DNA from: Eretmocerus hayati | Taxonomy: Eukaryota > Arthropoda > Insecta > Hymenoptera > Aphelinidae | DNA: 64,000 nt | Assembly (NCBI GenBank): GCA_029851415.1 | Contig: CM056742.1 | Location: forward strand, 93,672,748-93,736,747 | Direction of reading: 5' to 3' | Shown: positions 11,780 to 24,400 of the stretch, piece after piece | How positions within the stretch are numbered: the first letter of the stretch is position 1 | How the letters are laid out: every line of letters begins with the position of its first letter | Position numbers and translations under genes: made by a program | Notes under the pieces: model-generated | The model's input: the letters and a program-made list of their open reading frames with translations, nothing else | Databases searched by the model: none | What the model was told of the DNA's origin: nothing

Positions 11780-14470
11780 GGTTTTTTGGAACTATCCACA
11801 CAGCTAGTTTAGAACAATCCGTGTATATCTGAGGAGGAGAATTGGGAAAAAAAGCGATAGAGAAACAATAGGATATAGATGGAAGGGAAATCAGGAACCA
11901 ACAGATGCTTAGATGAATGCCGAATATATTGTTTCTCAGAAGAATTTGGTATCCCAAATTGATATTAGAGTCGGCTAGAGGAAGAAAGAACAAATCACCA
12001 TTCTACTCACCACAATTACGGCTTCCACAAGCACGAGCACTGCACAGATTCCGGCGTATTTTCGCACTTCAACACTTGCCGACTAGGGCACACTAACTTT
12101 CCGTAGTTAGTTGAATGGTAGACTCATGAAATATTGTCAACAACTACCATTAACAGGATCACTTTGAATCGGGTTGATTTTGACGTCACTACAGACATTA
12201 ATCACTCACTATCTTAGTATGAAGACATCAATGATGGAATGCACAATCCTTGATTTGTTAGTAACAAATCGAAACCCCTCTCGTGGACAGTAATTACAGT
12301 GAGCCATCTGGTAGTCGATTTTAGAAACAAATACAATATAACAATGCATGATCGAGGTCAGTTTTGGTTTCAAGAGAAGGAAAAGACAGCTTTGCCACAA
12401 TGAACTAAGGATAAATCGATCGAGATTTGGACATAGATGAAATCTGACTCCATCTCCTTAAAGATCGGAGAATTCGGCACAAAAAAAATTTAGTATCGAA
12501 CCATGCAAGGATTCTGCACGCCCCAAATAATGAAGGGCAAAAGATGTAGAAAGATTCTCGTTTTGTCAAAAAGCAGTTTTTGAACTCGAAACCAAAAAAT
12601 GGACTTTATTTCGAAAATCCCCGACGGATGATTTTGATTCTCTCGGGAAAACGATTGTGAATATACCCGGAAACACACCCTAAGAGAACTTTCCTAGTTT
12701 CTGCTACTTGACCTTTTGACGCCTTCCGATGCACCGTGACTTCTGACGAGTTTTGGGGGCAGATTTGGACAGCCTTTCGGAATTGAGGATTACGGCAATA
12801 TTCTCCGCCTATTCGAGTCGCTTTTACCCACCGAAGCACGCGGTAATTACTCAAAATCAAGAGGGAACCCCGCCCGTGACCTTTACATCTCTCCATAGCC
12901 TCAACAAGCGGGCCTTTTTTATATCGTCTTTCGACATTATTGAAATAGGCGCTTTATTGATGCACTATCAACTTCAACAATCAGCAATCGACTTGCAGCG
13001 TCTAAGAGTCGACTTTCATTCGTCTTTCTTCAAATTGAATGTACTCTTACTCGCCCTTGGTGAACAATCCAGATGACAGAGTACGAAAATTAACCCAGTA
13101 TCAGCGAATGCAAGAGTAGAAATGCATAAAACGAGCCCTATCTTGGACCACGTTGAAAGCGACTTCTGGCCTCTAATCTGACTCTTGAGACGGCCATTGG
13201 ACACCGTAACTTAACTTTTCAATTATCATACTTACCCTCATCCGCAACCCGCGCTTCGAAAAATCTGCACAAATGCATACGAGCCTCGATACGGGCAATC
13301 ATTCTCAGAAAACACGGACACGCGATTGGTCAACTGATTTTAGATGGGATTCGGCATTGTCTGAATTCGCCCCATCCAATCTGTCCAAAAATGCCCCCGA
13401 CCCTTTTTTCGCGAAATTGCGATTACTCGTGTCCCATTGAACCGAGTTCAACACACAATGGCTCAAAATCTTTTTTTTATGATGTAGTTATTGATCCCTA
13501 AATGGTGATGAAGTCCACCCAATTATGCAGGAGCAGCGTAAACTCTTGCATTTTCAAAATAAACCTCGCGACACCCTCGGAAAGCACCCCTATGTCAGCG
13601 CGGACTCCCGGTATCGTTTCAGGTTGTCTAACCGCCATGAGAACCGTTGTCTGTGGTGATATTGAAAAAGAATCCACGCGGGGAAAGCCTAGAATCTATC
13701 GTGGCCTAGCTATCTCACTTATCCGATTTCGCTCTCGTCCAAATTCGCCCCACTCTCCCGTATGTGAGAAAATCTTTATCTCAATTATTCTGGAGCCAAA
13801 ATTTCGGTCTGATTATCAGCTCTCCAATCCTGATCTAATTCGAAGATGAGAGACTAAAATCCCCGACTAGTCGGAACATTTATCCGACATTCCTGATAAA
13901 TTCCCGACTTTTCCGGGTTTTCCCTCATGTAAATACCCTGGCCAAGCTGCCTTCAGATTGGTTGGACCCAAAAAGTTTGGAACTGGTTTTATTCTCTGAC
14001 CCCTCAGCTGTGCAAAAGCGAGAAGTGAAAAAACTTCTTTGCAATTTTCTAGGACACGCAGAAATCATCCAAGTGAGGTACATCTCGCTTATTTTCTCAT
14101 ATCCTCATATGAAAAACGTAAGAAGAATATGCGGGGACGCCAACGAGTGCCCATGTCTCAGATCGGCATATGGGGAGGGGGGGCATGCTGGGTACACTTA
14201 TTTCATACACCGAGTCGAAACCAACTGCATTGCCCAGGCTCCATTCATATTCAGGAATCCATGCCAGAAAAGGTATGCCTTGTAATTCCGGCGTTAAGTT
14301 TAGTGACCCTCGAGCAGCGCTATGAGATTTCAAAAACGGTGAAGGTACAAACTCAATAGCAAATCTTTGCATATACGGCCATAGAATTTTGCATGAGGAG
14401 AAGAGGCTGGAAGCTCATCCAGACAGTATCATGAGTAATCTTGTAGATTTTTCGTCCTTGATGTTTAATA

Positions 14471-14533
14471 TATGAGTTGATTATTTGGTCTCATCGATCT
14501 TGAAGGACGGCGAGACCAAATGATCAACTCATA
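14471..14533. repeat. Near-perfect 22-bp inverted repeat
   Basis: tatgagttgattatttggtctc at 14471-14492 pairs with 14512-14533 with one mismatch, around a 19-bp spacer. It can form a hairpin in DNA or RNA and may be the core of a small foldback element. Confidence 0.8.
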
Positions 14534-14910
14534 CACCTAGACAGTAGTTGACTCTCCCGTTTCACTCGAAGAAAAATGAAGTGATGTCGAGTGATGAGTA
14601 AAATTCTCACTTCTCATCAGTTTTGCATCGTCATTTCCTCTAAAATATGGATAAAACTCAATTTAGCATAAAAGGAAAAATAGCGCATCACATTTGACGA
14701 GGAATTTAACTAGACTCTGAGTTTTGTCGATAGAAGACGAAGTTTGCTCTAAGGAAGAGTGCCACATATACGTTTTCCACCGATGTAGCTGCAATGCTTC
14801 GCCCATCTAAATCAAAAGACATTGACTTGATTGTCGAATATGGAAAAAATGAAATTTATTCTTCTTAAAATTACCTCAGAAATTTCACATGTGGAATGGG
14901 CCTGACAAAT

Positions 14911-14990
14911 CAAGTGATATATCAACTGATTGATGAATCAGTTGATCAAGTGATATATCAAATGATTCATCAAGTGATATATCACTTGAT
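14911..14990. repeat. Cluster of palindromic CAAGTGATATATCA repeats
   Basis: The 14-mer CAAGTGATATATCA occurs at 14911, 14947 and 14971. The last copy is part of a perfect 18-bp palindrome, CAAGTGATATATCACTTG (14971-14988). Between the first two copies lies another inverted pair (aactgatt / aatcagtt). It is compact enough to form a cruciform, but nothing shows a function. Confidence 0.8.
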
Positions 14991-15382
14991 ATTTTTCGGC
15001 AGGGATGTATATATGAGTCATTTCGGAGCATTCCAGCCAGAGGCGTTACCAGGGGGGTCTGGGGAAAATCCCAAAAAAATTTTTTTCATCAATACTATGT
15101 TCAATGAGTACAAAAAGAATTTTTTGGAGATTTTTCCGAAGCCCTCCACGGGCCCTAGGGCCCACAGAAGGTCTATTTTAGGCCCTTTTTGGCCTATTTC
15201 TGGAAAATCATAGCTCCGACTAGACTCAATCTTTTTCTACGTACTTGGGCGCATTTTTTTTGGTAAGGGTGGCACTTTTGGAGAAAAATAGTCCAGAATC
15301 AATCATGCAGCCTGGTAACTCCTAGGAGCTATTTGCTGAGAGCAGATTTTAGCGATTTTTGGGCCTGCTTCGAGGTAATCTT

Positions 15383-15497
15383 GCTCCTACTAGACATGTG
15401 ATAATCGACTTCTGCAGGTAGTCATTTTGGAGGTCTTGAAAAAATCTACAATTTGACCACCTGTAAAAGTCGATTATCGTACTTTTTATAGGAGCTA
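15383..15497. repeat. Imperfect inverted repeat, ~44-bp arms
   Basis: The arm at 15383-15426 (containing gataatcgact and caggtagtca) is inverted at 15453-15497 (tgaccacctg, agtcgattatc). A MITE-like foldback is likely, but no target duplication was defined. Confidence 0.6.
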
Positions 15498-16044
15498 TAG
15501 CCGATACAAGTTGAGCAGTTTTGTAAAAACGCCAAACTTTGGGCTCAATTTAAAAAAATTGTTTTTTCTCTTTCGACTCCGAACCTGCGCGAATATGTTC
15601 TTCGATACCGATGCTATCAATTAGAACAATAATCTGGGTGGACCATTTAATTTTCGATTTTATTCAGCCAATTTAAAACACTCTTTTTTGACTTTTTGCT
15701 GAAAATGATCTCATAGGTGTGGCTCGCGTTTGCCTCCATCTGAACTAATGTGCGTCAACCTGTGGGAAATCTTTCTCCAAAGTACCCCCAAATATGTGTA
15801 AGTACTCTTGAAGGCGAGCCTCAAGCCAGAAACGAGCTGGAGGCTCAAACCATCAGGTCCGAGATGGGCATTATTCCGTGTATTTCGGGGCAGGTGAGCG
15901 AGGTCTCGATTCCTCGTGTCCTTGCCCACAAACGAGGCGAGTGGCTAGAATAGGGATACAAACATGTTTTTCCGACTCAAAATGACAATCTCGACACAAT
16001 TCTGGGGTCAATTTAGCCCTAAATTATCGTCATTTTGCAGTAGA

Positions 16045-16557
16045 GGCGCAAAACCTCCCGTCTATGCCTTATCTGCAGTTTCCATTTCAATCATTCCACC
16101 CCTACTATCCATATCCATGGCCACTCATGTTCCCAGGATATTCCCCCCCCCCTCCTCAATATCCTTCCGACGCGTATCAACGGGAGAAGTCCTTTGTATC
16201 CTCTCATACCCAGCAACAGTTACCCAATCTCACTGTCGCACAGCATTTGAACTCCCAGCCTGCCTGAAGTCAAGATCAGACCGGAGGCAAGCCGGCGAAG
16301 CCTTCGATCGAAATAATGAGCGTAGTTAATCACGAATTGCCAAGAGCCCAGGAATAGGGCCGATGATAAAAATTGTGCATGATATGCTTTCAGCAAATCA
16401 GACTTTAGTGTATCTTGATACCGGGGCAGATATTTGTACCGTTCGACTCACTTCATGTAGACCTGACATTGAAATGATATCTCACGTATCATACGTGCCA
16501 CGGGAGTATCTGAAGATTTTACATTCTTGGATTGATTTAAACTTGCATTTTTTGTGA
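16045..16557 (+). pseudogene. Ty3/gypsy gag tail and protease remnant (old copy)
   Basis: A Pro/Tyr-rich gag tail ends in TVAQHLNSQPA and a stop at 16265-16267. The inner element has the matching ETQHLNSQPA. The slippery-like T TTG AAC at 16246-16252 is followed by complementary arms at 16258-16265 and 16285-16292. The protease begins near 16360 and carries LVYLDTGADICTVR, so the Asp-Thr-Gly active site is intact, but the frame is lost by about 16550. Confidence 0.8.
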
Positions 16558-17203
16558 AGAAATCAGACTCCATGTCCTTCCTCTAGACTGCATAGTAAAA
16601 TATGGCATCATTTTAGGATCAAATTAGTTTCGGAAATATGGAGCATGGATATTGTTTGATAGAAAATTACTGTCATTTGAGGGAGAGAGAGAACACCCCA
16701 TATCCTTCTTTCCACCCAAACCTAACCTAGATTCCTCAGACGACGAGGAAGAAGTCAAAATCGACGAAGAAGAAATTTTCTCTAATCCGATGACGGATGT
16801 TATCATGTTCCCAGAAAAACGCTGACTCAACGTTACAGAGACAGATACAACACCTCTAGAGTTACGTAAGAACAATAACATCACCGTAACTCATGAACCA
16901 CCCGAGGTAACTCATGAGCCTCAGAACTCAAATGAGTTACATGCTAACGCAACAATTACTCGCGACACTCCCACCATGGACCCCGTAACCCAGTCTAGTA
17001 AAGCTCGATGGCAGGAACTCCCTTATCAGGACAGTGATGCCAGCGCTGAAACAGCTCACGCAGCGAATATCTACTCGGTTACAATACCCGCGATGTCAAA
17101 AGCCCCCGTCAAAAGTTGGACTGACCTCCCTGACGGCGACGCCTACTCACCCTTTGTTTAAACAAAGAAAGGGATTTTTTCAGGAGAATGTACTGTTAAA
17201 GTA

Positions 17204-18800
17204 TTGGATGGCATATGCTATGCCATAGCCACTAACACGTTAGACAGGGATATCACAGTGGAAGTACCTCCCCAAAACTTAGATCAATTTGACCTAGAAC
17301 TTTTAGAGGACTACCTCGAATCTGAATCCGAACTGATGGAACCGACGAAACCATTATCTAAGTCAGAGAGAGTCAAGATCATAGTAAAGCTTCTATTGCG
17401 AACCCATCATTGTCGTCATGGTCGGAAGAAATCGAGACGGATAGCTCGAAAACTTCATCATATATTTATGTTGCCGGGAGACTCGCCACCAAGAACGAAA
17501 TATATACATCATATTGTCACTCGAGATGACAAACCCACCACCTCCAAGCAGTACAGATACCCACCCAGCCTCCACGAAGAGATCCGCGAACAAATTATCA
17601 AATTACTACAAGATCATTCAATCCAACACTCTAACAGTCCATGGGTGAGTCCCTTGTGGATTGTACCGAAAAAACCGGGTCCTGATGGAGAGAGGCGTTA
17701 CAAGCTAGTCATTGATTATCGTAAGTTGAACGAGAAAACCATTCCAGATGCCTATCCGTTACCCAACATTCAAGGAATCCTAGAATTGATGGGAAAATCA
17801 AGATACTTTTCGGTATTTGACCTCGTCAGCGGATTTCATCAAATTTAAGTTACCCTTCTGACCGTCCAAAGACAGCGTTCCGAACTCCGTATGGTTTATT
17901 TGGATAGCTAGTTATGCCTCTTGGTTTAAGTAATGGTCCAGCTTCTTCCCAACGAGTTATTGATAACGTAATGATCGGATTACAAGGCATTGAAATTTTC
18001 GTTTATATGGATGATATAAGAGTCTTTTCAGATTCGCTGGATGCTCATATAGAAAAAATTTACAAAGTCTTTCAACGGTTGTCGGATGCTGGTATGAAAC
18101 TCCAGTCAGATCAGTGTGAATTCTTGTTGCCCGAAGTGAAATACCTTGGTCACATCATTGACAGACGCGGAGTTAGGCCTGACCCTTCAAAACAAGATGC
18201 CGTTCGGAATTTTACCACTCCTAAAACGACGCGCAACATCAAATCATTTCTAGGCCTCGCGAACTATTACCACCGATTCATTAATGATATCTCGAAGAAG
18301 GCGAAACCCATGAATGACCTCCTCTCCAAGGGCGCGAAATTCGAGTGGAAGAAGGAACAACAGAAAAGCTTTGGAACTCTCAAACAAGCCCTGTGTGAGG
18401 CTCCCGTTCTGATTCCTGCTGATTTCGACAAATCCTTCATTTTGACCTGTGATGCTTCCAACGGGGCCATAGGAGCAGTACTTTCTCAGGGAGGACCTGG
18501 CAAAGACCAGCCCATCGCATATATGTCGAAATCCTTATCCAAAAGGGGGATATTATTCTGCAACAGAGAGAGAGAGAGAGAGTGTGTCTGGCTGTCGTTC
18601 ATTCCGTTCAACACTTTCGTCACTTCTTGTACGGACGCCATTTCACCATCTACGGAGATCACGAGCCCTTAACCTGGATCGAATCCATTAAAGATGCCAT
18701 GAGTAGACTTAACCGTGGGAGGGCTGAACTCAGAGGGTATGATTATACCTTCAAATATAAGCTTGGGGTACAGAATACGAACGTAGATGCCCTTTCTCGC
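17204..18800 (+). pseudogene. Ty3/gypsy RT and RNase H remnant (old copy)
   Basis: RT blocks are visible in order: IVPKKPGPDGERRYKLVIDY (near 17660), SVFDLVSGFHQI (near 17810), then after a short deletion and frame change IFVYMDDIRVFSD (near 18000) and IKSFLGLANYYHRFI (near 18240). RNase H starts with LTCDASNGAIGAVLSQ near 18445. It is broken by an AG dinucleotide run at about 18566-18580 and resumes in another frame with YGDHEPLTWIE near 18650 and a final NVDALSRNPVE near 18790. It cannot encode an enzyme as it stands. Confidence 0.88.
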
Positions 18801-20150
18801 AATCCAGTTGAAACCCAGCCCTCTGATTACCCTGCACCTACGTTCGAAAATAATGGAGAGTGCTCCTGCTTATCATCTGAGTCTGAAGAGAGTTATCACT
18901 CTGATTCGTCCGTAACATCAGTAAAAATACTACCATTACGTACTAGACCGACAAACACTTCACAGGTGCGAGCTGAGAATGCCCGCAAACAATCGATTTC
19001 AGGATGATTATTGACAACATCAGGAGCTCCGCCTAAACGAGAAAGGAGGAAGGGTTCTGAGAACGAGCCACCCGAAAGACCTCCAATATGTCCGGAGGAC
19101 AAGGGGATCTGGATGGCAGTACCATTGCCAAAAGATTTAGAATCAAGAAAAGGGGTGGAAAAACGCGAGACCCCAATCCCGGACTCTCGCGAGAAACAAT
19201 GAAGAGCCCGTCTGACTCTCCTACCCCGAGTAAAGAATTTGAGGATATGGATGACTCTGGAGCGCCACCTATACCCCAGGAAAATAAATCATTTTTACCT
19301 GATCTCTTGGACAAGAATGAAGAATCCCATCTAACTGAATCATCATCTGAACGATCAGACTCCGAGGAAGAGGGGAATATAGATAAACCAGAGGGACAGG
19401 GACCACCCGGCATCATTGCACCGTCTCAAATTCCAACTCACACTCAGAAGGAGGATAAGACATACCATGTCACTCATGATCCAGACTCTTCTTCTTCATC
19501 CGATGAAAGTTTTTTTACCAGACGCACAATCTACAAAGAGATGGTCAAGGAATCTTCCAGAAGTTCCGAAACCTGATGAAAGTGAAACCTATTGGTGGGA
19601 CAATCAACCTGTGAGTAAAGACACTACCCATTCGATAATTTCGGATCCGAACCTAGACTCCTCGAACTCTTCCTTGAATCAATCTACTGCATCCTTACCA
19701 GCCTATTTCGGCACGGAACCGGTATCAAATGGAATTGTGGAGGATTGGATAGCACACTTTTTCATACCCCCAGACACTAATCCTACACCGGAGGCTATGA
19801 GGACGAAAATGTATCCATCCAGAGAGATAGTTGCCAGATCAACAACCCTCACTCTGACTGGAAGCAAGAGAAGTGGACTCCCGAGCTTTTGGAAAACGGT
19901 CAGTACTATTGTGCAAGAAGGTAGCGAATCTGAAGATAATGTTCCTCCCATAGAATTTCAGAACTTCCCGCCGAATCCCGAAGTGAAAAAGCACAAACCA
20001 TAAACAACCTTAAACCGATCAGATTGAATTCCAGTTCCCTTTCACCTCAAGCGGAGAAACCTCCCGATAGTCAAACACGGCCTAGTCCCACTCAAGAGAC
20101 TCCACTCCCTGAAAGTATGCACCACACGCGAATGCCTCACATCTCTGAAA
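18801..20150 (+). pseudogene. Acidic Ser-rich linker between RNase H and integrase (old copy)
   Basis: About 400 residues rich in Ser, Asp, Glu and Pro lie between the RNase H end and the macro-like domain, spread over two overlapping frames. Blocks shared with the inner element are GQGDLDGSTIAKR (near 19100), STKRWS (near 19535), a WWD motif (near 19595), GIVEDWIA (near 19730) and PEAMRTKMYPSR (near 19790). Their conservation amid low-complexity sequence argues that the linker had a role in the polyprotein. No known domain was recognised. Confidence 0.7.
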
Positions 20151-21455
20151 GATAATATAGTACATTTTGTCCATTTCATACCCGCAGACTTAGACTTAAG
20201 CTCTCCCAATAATTAATTATTGACTGATATTGGAACGATTGATTATGCTAAATTAAAATCACAGGATCATGAAATTGTCGAGGTTCTAGTAACTAAGAAC
20301 CGGAACAGGTTCATTTATAGTCTTGTGATTTGTGACGAGAAAAGCAGTCCTATTATCCCCGGGAATGTGAAACTAACCCTTCCAAAGCTTTCCAAATTGA
20401 TACAGAAGTCCGAAGTAGAATCTTTTCGCATTGCACGAGTTGGAGAGCTGACCGATGAACTTCCAAAGTCCTTTATCAAGGATGTTTTTCAAACTGGATT
20501 TTGAGATTCTCCTCTGACCATAACATTTTATTATGGTACTTGTGTCGTTCCAGCAGCCACCCAAACGGCAAAAGTCATTCAGGAATTCCATTCGACTTCA
20601 TTCGGAGGACACCGAGGCATAGGGGAAACATATAGACGTATTCCAGAGGAGTTCTTACGGGCAGGTATGAAGAAGAACATAGAAAATTTTTTAAATAAAT
20701 GCTCCGTCTGTCAAAAACAGAAACTAATAGGAATTCGAACAAAGGTCCCAATGATCATCTCAGACACACCTACGGAAGTATTTGCAAGAATCGCTATAGA
20801 TACTGTACGCCCTCTGCCTACCACTCCCTCGGGTAACCGTCATATTTTAACCATGCAGTGTCTCCTTTCAAAATTCTGCCTTGCTATTCCTATTTCAGAT
20901 ATCCGTGCTGTTACCATTGCAAATGCAATAGCTTGACACCTCATAGCAAATTTTGGTGTGCCCAGAATGATTTTGAGTGACAGAGGCGCTAGTTTCAAGA
21001 ATCGTCTTCTCAAAGAATTAGCAACGATTTTTGGCATCAAACTGATTACAACCACGAGTTATCACCCCCAAGGGAACGCTTCTCTCGAACGCAATCATGC
21101 CATGTTAGGAAGCTACATTACAACTAAGGCGGAGCAGAGACAAGATTGGGATATGATCGTGCTCTTTGCGAGCTTTGAGTACAATACCTCAGTCCACGCC
21201 TCCACAGGATTCACTCCCTTTGAGATTATTCACGGATGCAAAGCCCGGACAGTAGACAGATATCCTGACGAAATTGAACTCGAAACATACAGTTCATATC
21301 TGTGCAACCTGATTAAAGTTCTTGCGGATTTTCAGAGAAAAGCTATAGGAAATCCAATTGAATCCAACAATCGTACCAAATGTCGATATGACAAGAATGA
21401 GAAGCCTAAAGACCTCAAAGTGGGGATGGAGAAATATGTTCTTAAGGAGCCAAGT
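20151..21455 (+). pseudogene. Macro-like domain and integrase remnant (old copy)
   Basis: A ~120-residue segment (to about 20515) aligns with the macro-like domain of the inner element and keeps FRIARVGELTDELPKS, including the Asp that matches the catalytic Asp of TARG1-type macro domains. It begins around DNIVHF and has an in-frame stop near 20215. Integrase follows: CSVCQKQK (zinc-binding Cys pair, near 20700), IDTVRPLP (first Asp), LSDRGASF (second Asp, near 20975) and ASLERNH (Glu, near 21085). A TGA replaces a codon near 20935. The reading is cut at about 21455 by inserted sequence. Confidence 0.8.
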
Positions 21456-23040
21456 ATGACTGGTGGTTATGGACCGAAAAATCGATTTTTTGGAAGTTTT
21501 TTAATTATATCCTTTGAACTATTTTGGGATGTTATCAAAGACTCCCGAGCCGTTATTTATATCATTTTCTCCTGAACGAGTGGCTTTCGATGTGCGAATT
21601 GACATCGAAACGAGGTTTGTTTCACTACTCTTCCAAACTATCGATTTCAAACTTCCCGGTCGACGGCCATCTTGTTATTCTAGGGTCCCTATATGATTCA
21701 TGCAGGGTTTGTGGGCGTAAACTCATTATCGTAGAACTGACCAGTGATACTTTGACAGATGAGTGACCAGAATGGATCACATCAGGAAATTATCATTGAA
21801 AATGATTCTCTAAATATTCTAACTCAATTTTGATGCTAATGTTATCAAAGATGCTGGATCTTCTCTTGCCCACCCCAAGACTAATCTCCCTTCATATTCA
21901 ACTCATAAAAATAAGTCTCTTACAAAATTGAAAGAATGCATGGAGGAGCTAGAATTGGGGAAGAGTGATATTTCTAGTATACATGGAACTAAATACAATC
22001 AGTTGAATAGTATGAACTTGTGCAGTTATGTCGGTCCGAATTGAGATAGTGGTCTTTGGGTTATTAGGCAAGATGCTCTAGATTTTGCCAAGGATGACTT
22101 TCAGTTTTGAAGTATATCAAAGTGCACTCAAACCTCAGAACATGATAAAAGCTTTTCTTCGAAGATAGTTTGATCGGTTCCTTCTTGTGTATCAACAGAG
22201 TCATGGATGAGCATGAGTTGGAGTTTGAGTGTGCCACTTGATAAGTTTATGAAGATCAAAAGCAATTATCAGGCTGTGTTTATTATAATATTGTTGTCAT
22301 GAAGGAATTTAAGTGATGCCGTCAGCTGAATTTCTGATATTTCAATAATTGTCAGTGGGGATTAAGCCTTCCGTGGGATGATGATACATCCAGAATCTAC
22401 AGTCTGGCATACTTATATACTTCCTTTCTGGCTTCTTTGTTGGTATAGAAGTCAGAGCAAACCAGAGGAACCACCCAAGATTTGAAGAAGGAAAAAATTA
22501 GGATCATCAAATGGCTCTATCCGCCTATCTTGGAAAAAGCCCCTTCTCCCACATACTGATTTTTCAGCCTTAAAAAGTTTTTGTGCGCATCAGATCTTAA
22601 TGAACATGCCTCAACTTTTTTTTACACATTATTTGGAGTATTTGGAATGGAAGTTACTTATTCTGCTGAAAAGATTGACAACCCTGACTATATGTGCAGA
22701 ATTTGTGTTCAGTAGAATGGGTGTTTTTCATTGTTTTTTAGGCTTGGAATCCTAGCCCGAAAGTAATTGCTTGCCAATAATAGGAAAAACATTGTATCAC
22801 TAGCAGAATGAGGGCCTCCTGTTGGACATGCTGTGTACTATATGAGAAAAAAAGGCCATCTCTCTACTTGATAACTGAAAGCGCACAAAGAATTTCTTGT
22901 AACTATGATTTTGTTTGATTTAAAATGACAAAATATTGATTAGTCGGGCATAACTAGACGACTTAATGAGCTGAGAATCACTCAGAGTTCATTTTTTATA
23001 TAGGTCTTGATGCTGGGTAAGTATGGAAGTCATAGCTGCC
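21456..23040. other. ~1.6-kb insertion inside the integrase gene of the old copy
   Basis: Homology to the inner element stops at about 21455, within the integrase C-terminal region, and resumes near 23045-23080 with HVDKVKRAYN, the end of integrase. The sequence between is AT-rich, has no long ORF, and shows no clear terminal repeats by eye. It may be a decayed unknown insertion or filler from rearrangement. Confidence 0.6.
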
Positions 23041-23044
23041 AAGA

Positions 23045-24300
23045 TAAAAAAACTCTTTGAAACCACCAGAGTCATACTTTAAAGCATGTTGACAAGGTGA
23101 AACGCGCATATAATTGATAGCTATTCTTGTTTTATTGTCACAGGCATACGCGAAACACGAAGCAGAATGATACTCCTGATTTTCTTGTGGACTGGCGCCC
23201 TTTATTTCAGAGTTATATCTGGTAGTATGAACATAACTCATAGACTCACGCATATCTCGAAAAATCCAGGCATTTACTTTGAGTATTTTGGCGAGGGAAG
23301 AAGAATAAAATCAGAATGGAGACTCTCGATAGTTATAAATTGTGATAAATTATTAGAGAAAAATGATAGGAGAGAGAAACAATTGAAGGCTGTTAGAGAA
23401 CAATATATTCGGAAGTTAGCGGGTTGTGACCGGTTCATCCCTTTTGCAAAGTTATAAACTATGTTACATGCCCTCGACGCTTTACAATCAGACCCGACAG
23501 ATTACTTTCCCATTCCGTCAGTGCCACAACCCGATTCAGTTAGAGGGCACGATATAAGAAAGAGAGGCGCTCCTTTGGAAGTAGTGGGATGGGTGAACCG
23601 CGAATTATTTGGGACTATGGACGCCGACCTCCGTGACTCGATAACCAAACAAGTAAATGACTTTTATGACAGAAACCAGAACATATCATTACTCGCATCA
23701 GAGAGCACACATATATTGAGATCTGAATTAGATAACATTCACAAGTTCACGAATTTACAGGAAAATGAAGTAGAAATATTACACAACGAATCATCAAAGG
23801 ATTTTGCTTCTTCAACAAACACTATAAACGAACTCACTCTCAGAGAAAATTTAGAGTTATGGGTGACGGAATTTGAAATGCCCCTACAGCATTCTATTTC
23901 TCCCTACAGAACTCTTGTCAATGCTGTTGAGGTAACATCAAGGGAACACTTACATCCACTGCTGTTGAATCACGAGCAATTACAGGATATTTTACATGAC
24001 ATTAACAATTACAGAGCCAATCATGTCTTACCATGGGACAAAGAGAAAATCACCCCAGAATACCTTTTTTCGATATCATAAACTTACGTACACGTAACAC
24101 ACCAAGGGCTTGTCGTAACTCCAACCTTCCCAATAGCCGATGCTACACAATTCATGCACTATAGAATTCACAGTTTGCCAACCCCGACAAAAGCAGTAAG
24201 AACTCAAAACTCATTCATTTCCATCATACCAGAATTCTCAGACAAAAAAAAGGATTCTCAGACATATTCGTATCAAAAAACTTTCGTATTTACATTCTTT
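23045..24300 (+). pseudogene. Integrase tail and errantivirus-type env remnant (old copy)
   Basis: After the integrase end, a pyrimidine-rich tract and CAG near 23140 resemble the splice acceptor used by env transcripts of this group. Env starts near 23167 with a hydrophobic leader (MILLIFLWTGALYF) and has one in-frame TAA at 23455-23457. A basic site before a Gly (KRGAPLEVVGW, near 23570) matches the cleavage and fusion-peptide region of baculovirus-F-like env proteins. The ectodomain continues to about 24080 and, after another stop, to about 24300, further than in the inner element. The transmembrane part is missing or unrecognisable. Confidence 0.75.
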
Positions 24301-24400
24301 TTCGAGAGAACCAATAACAAGACTGCATAGACCGGAAGCATACTACACTATGTGACGCTGTAGAACCGATACGAGTTAGTCACGCTGAGGATCCGTGTGA

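Larger units (their letters stand above)
11780..16044. other. Intergenic stretch without recognisable genes
   Basis: About 4.3 kb. ORFs of 60-115 codons occur on both strands (for example 12606-12896 minus, 13502-13849 plus, 13962-14285 plus), but none has a motif or composition that supports coding. Three inverted repeats are listed separately. Confidence 0.5.
16045..24400 (+). mobile_element. Truncated, decayed Ty3/gypsy (errantivirus-type) element
   Basis: Collinear with the inner element at 49428-59429 from the gag tail to env, but with no LTR found at either end. Order: gag C-terminus with a decayed frameshift site, protease, RT, RNase H, acidic linker, macro-like domain, integrase, a ~1.6-kb foreign insertion, integrase tail, env. 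Many stops and frameshifts occur. The protein blocks it shares with the inner element are clearly diverged, so it is an older relative rather than a recent duplicate. Its use here is comparative: blocks kept in both copies show which unusual parts of the polyprotein were under selection. Confidence 0.9.

Noticed and set aside
12606..12896. 96-codon minus-strand ORF in the 12-16 kb gap
   Set aside because: No motif, no family-like pattern, overlaps other equally long ORFs, and no start or splice context.
13502..14372. ORFs of 91-115 codons on both strands
   Set aside because: Overlapping frames of equal length, with no domain signature. Treated as chance ORFs.
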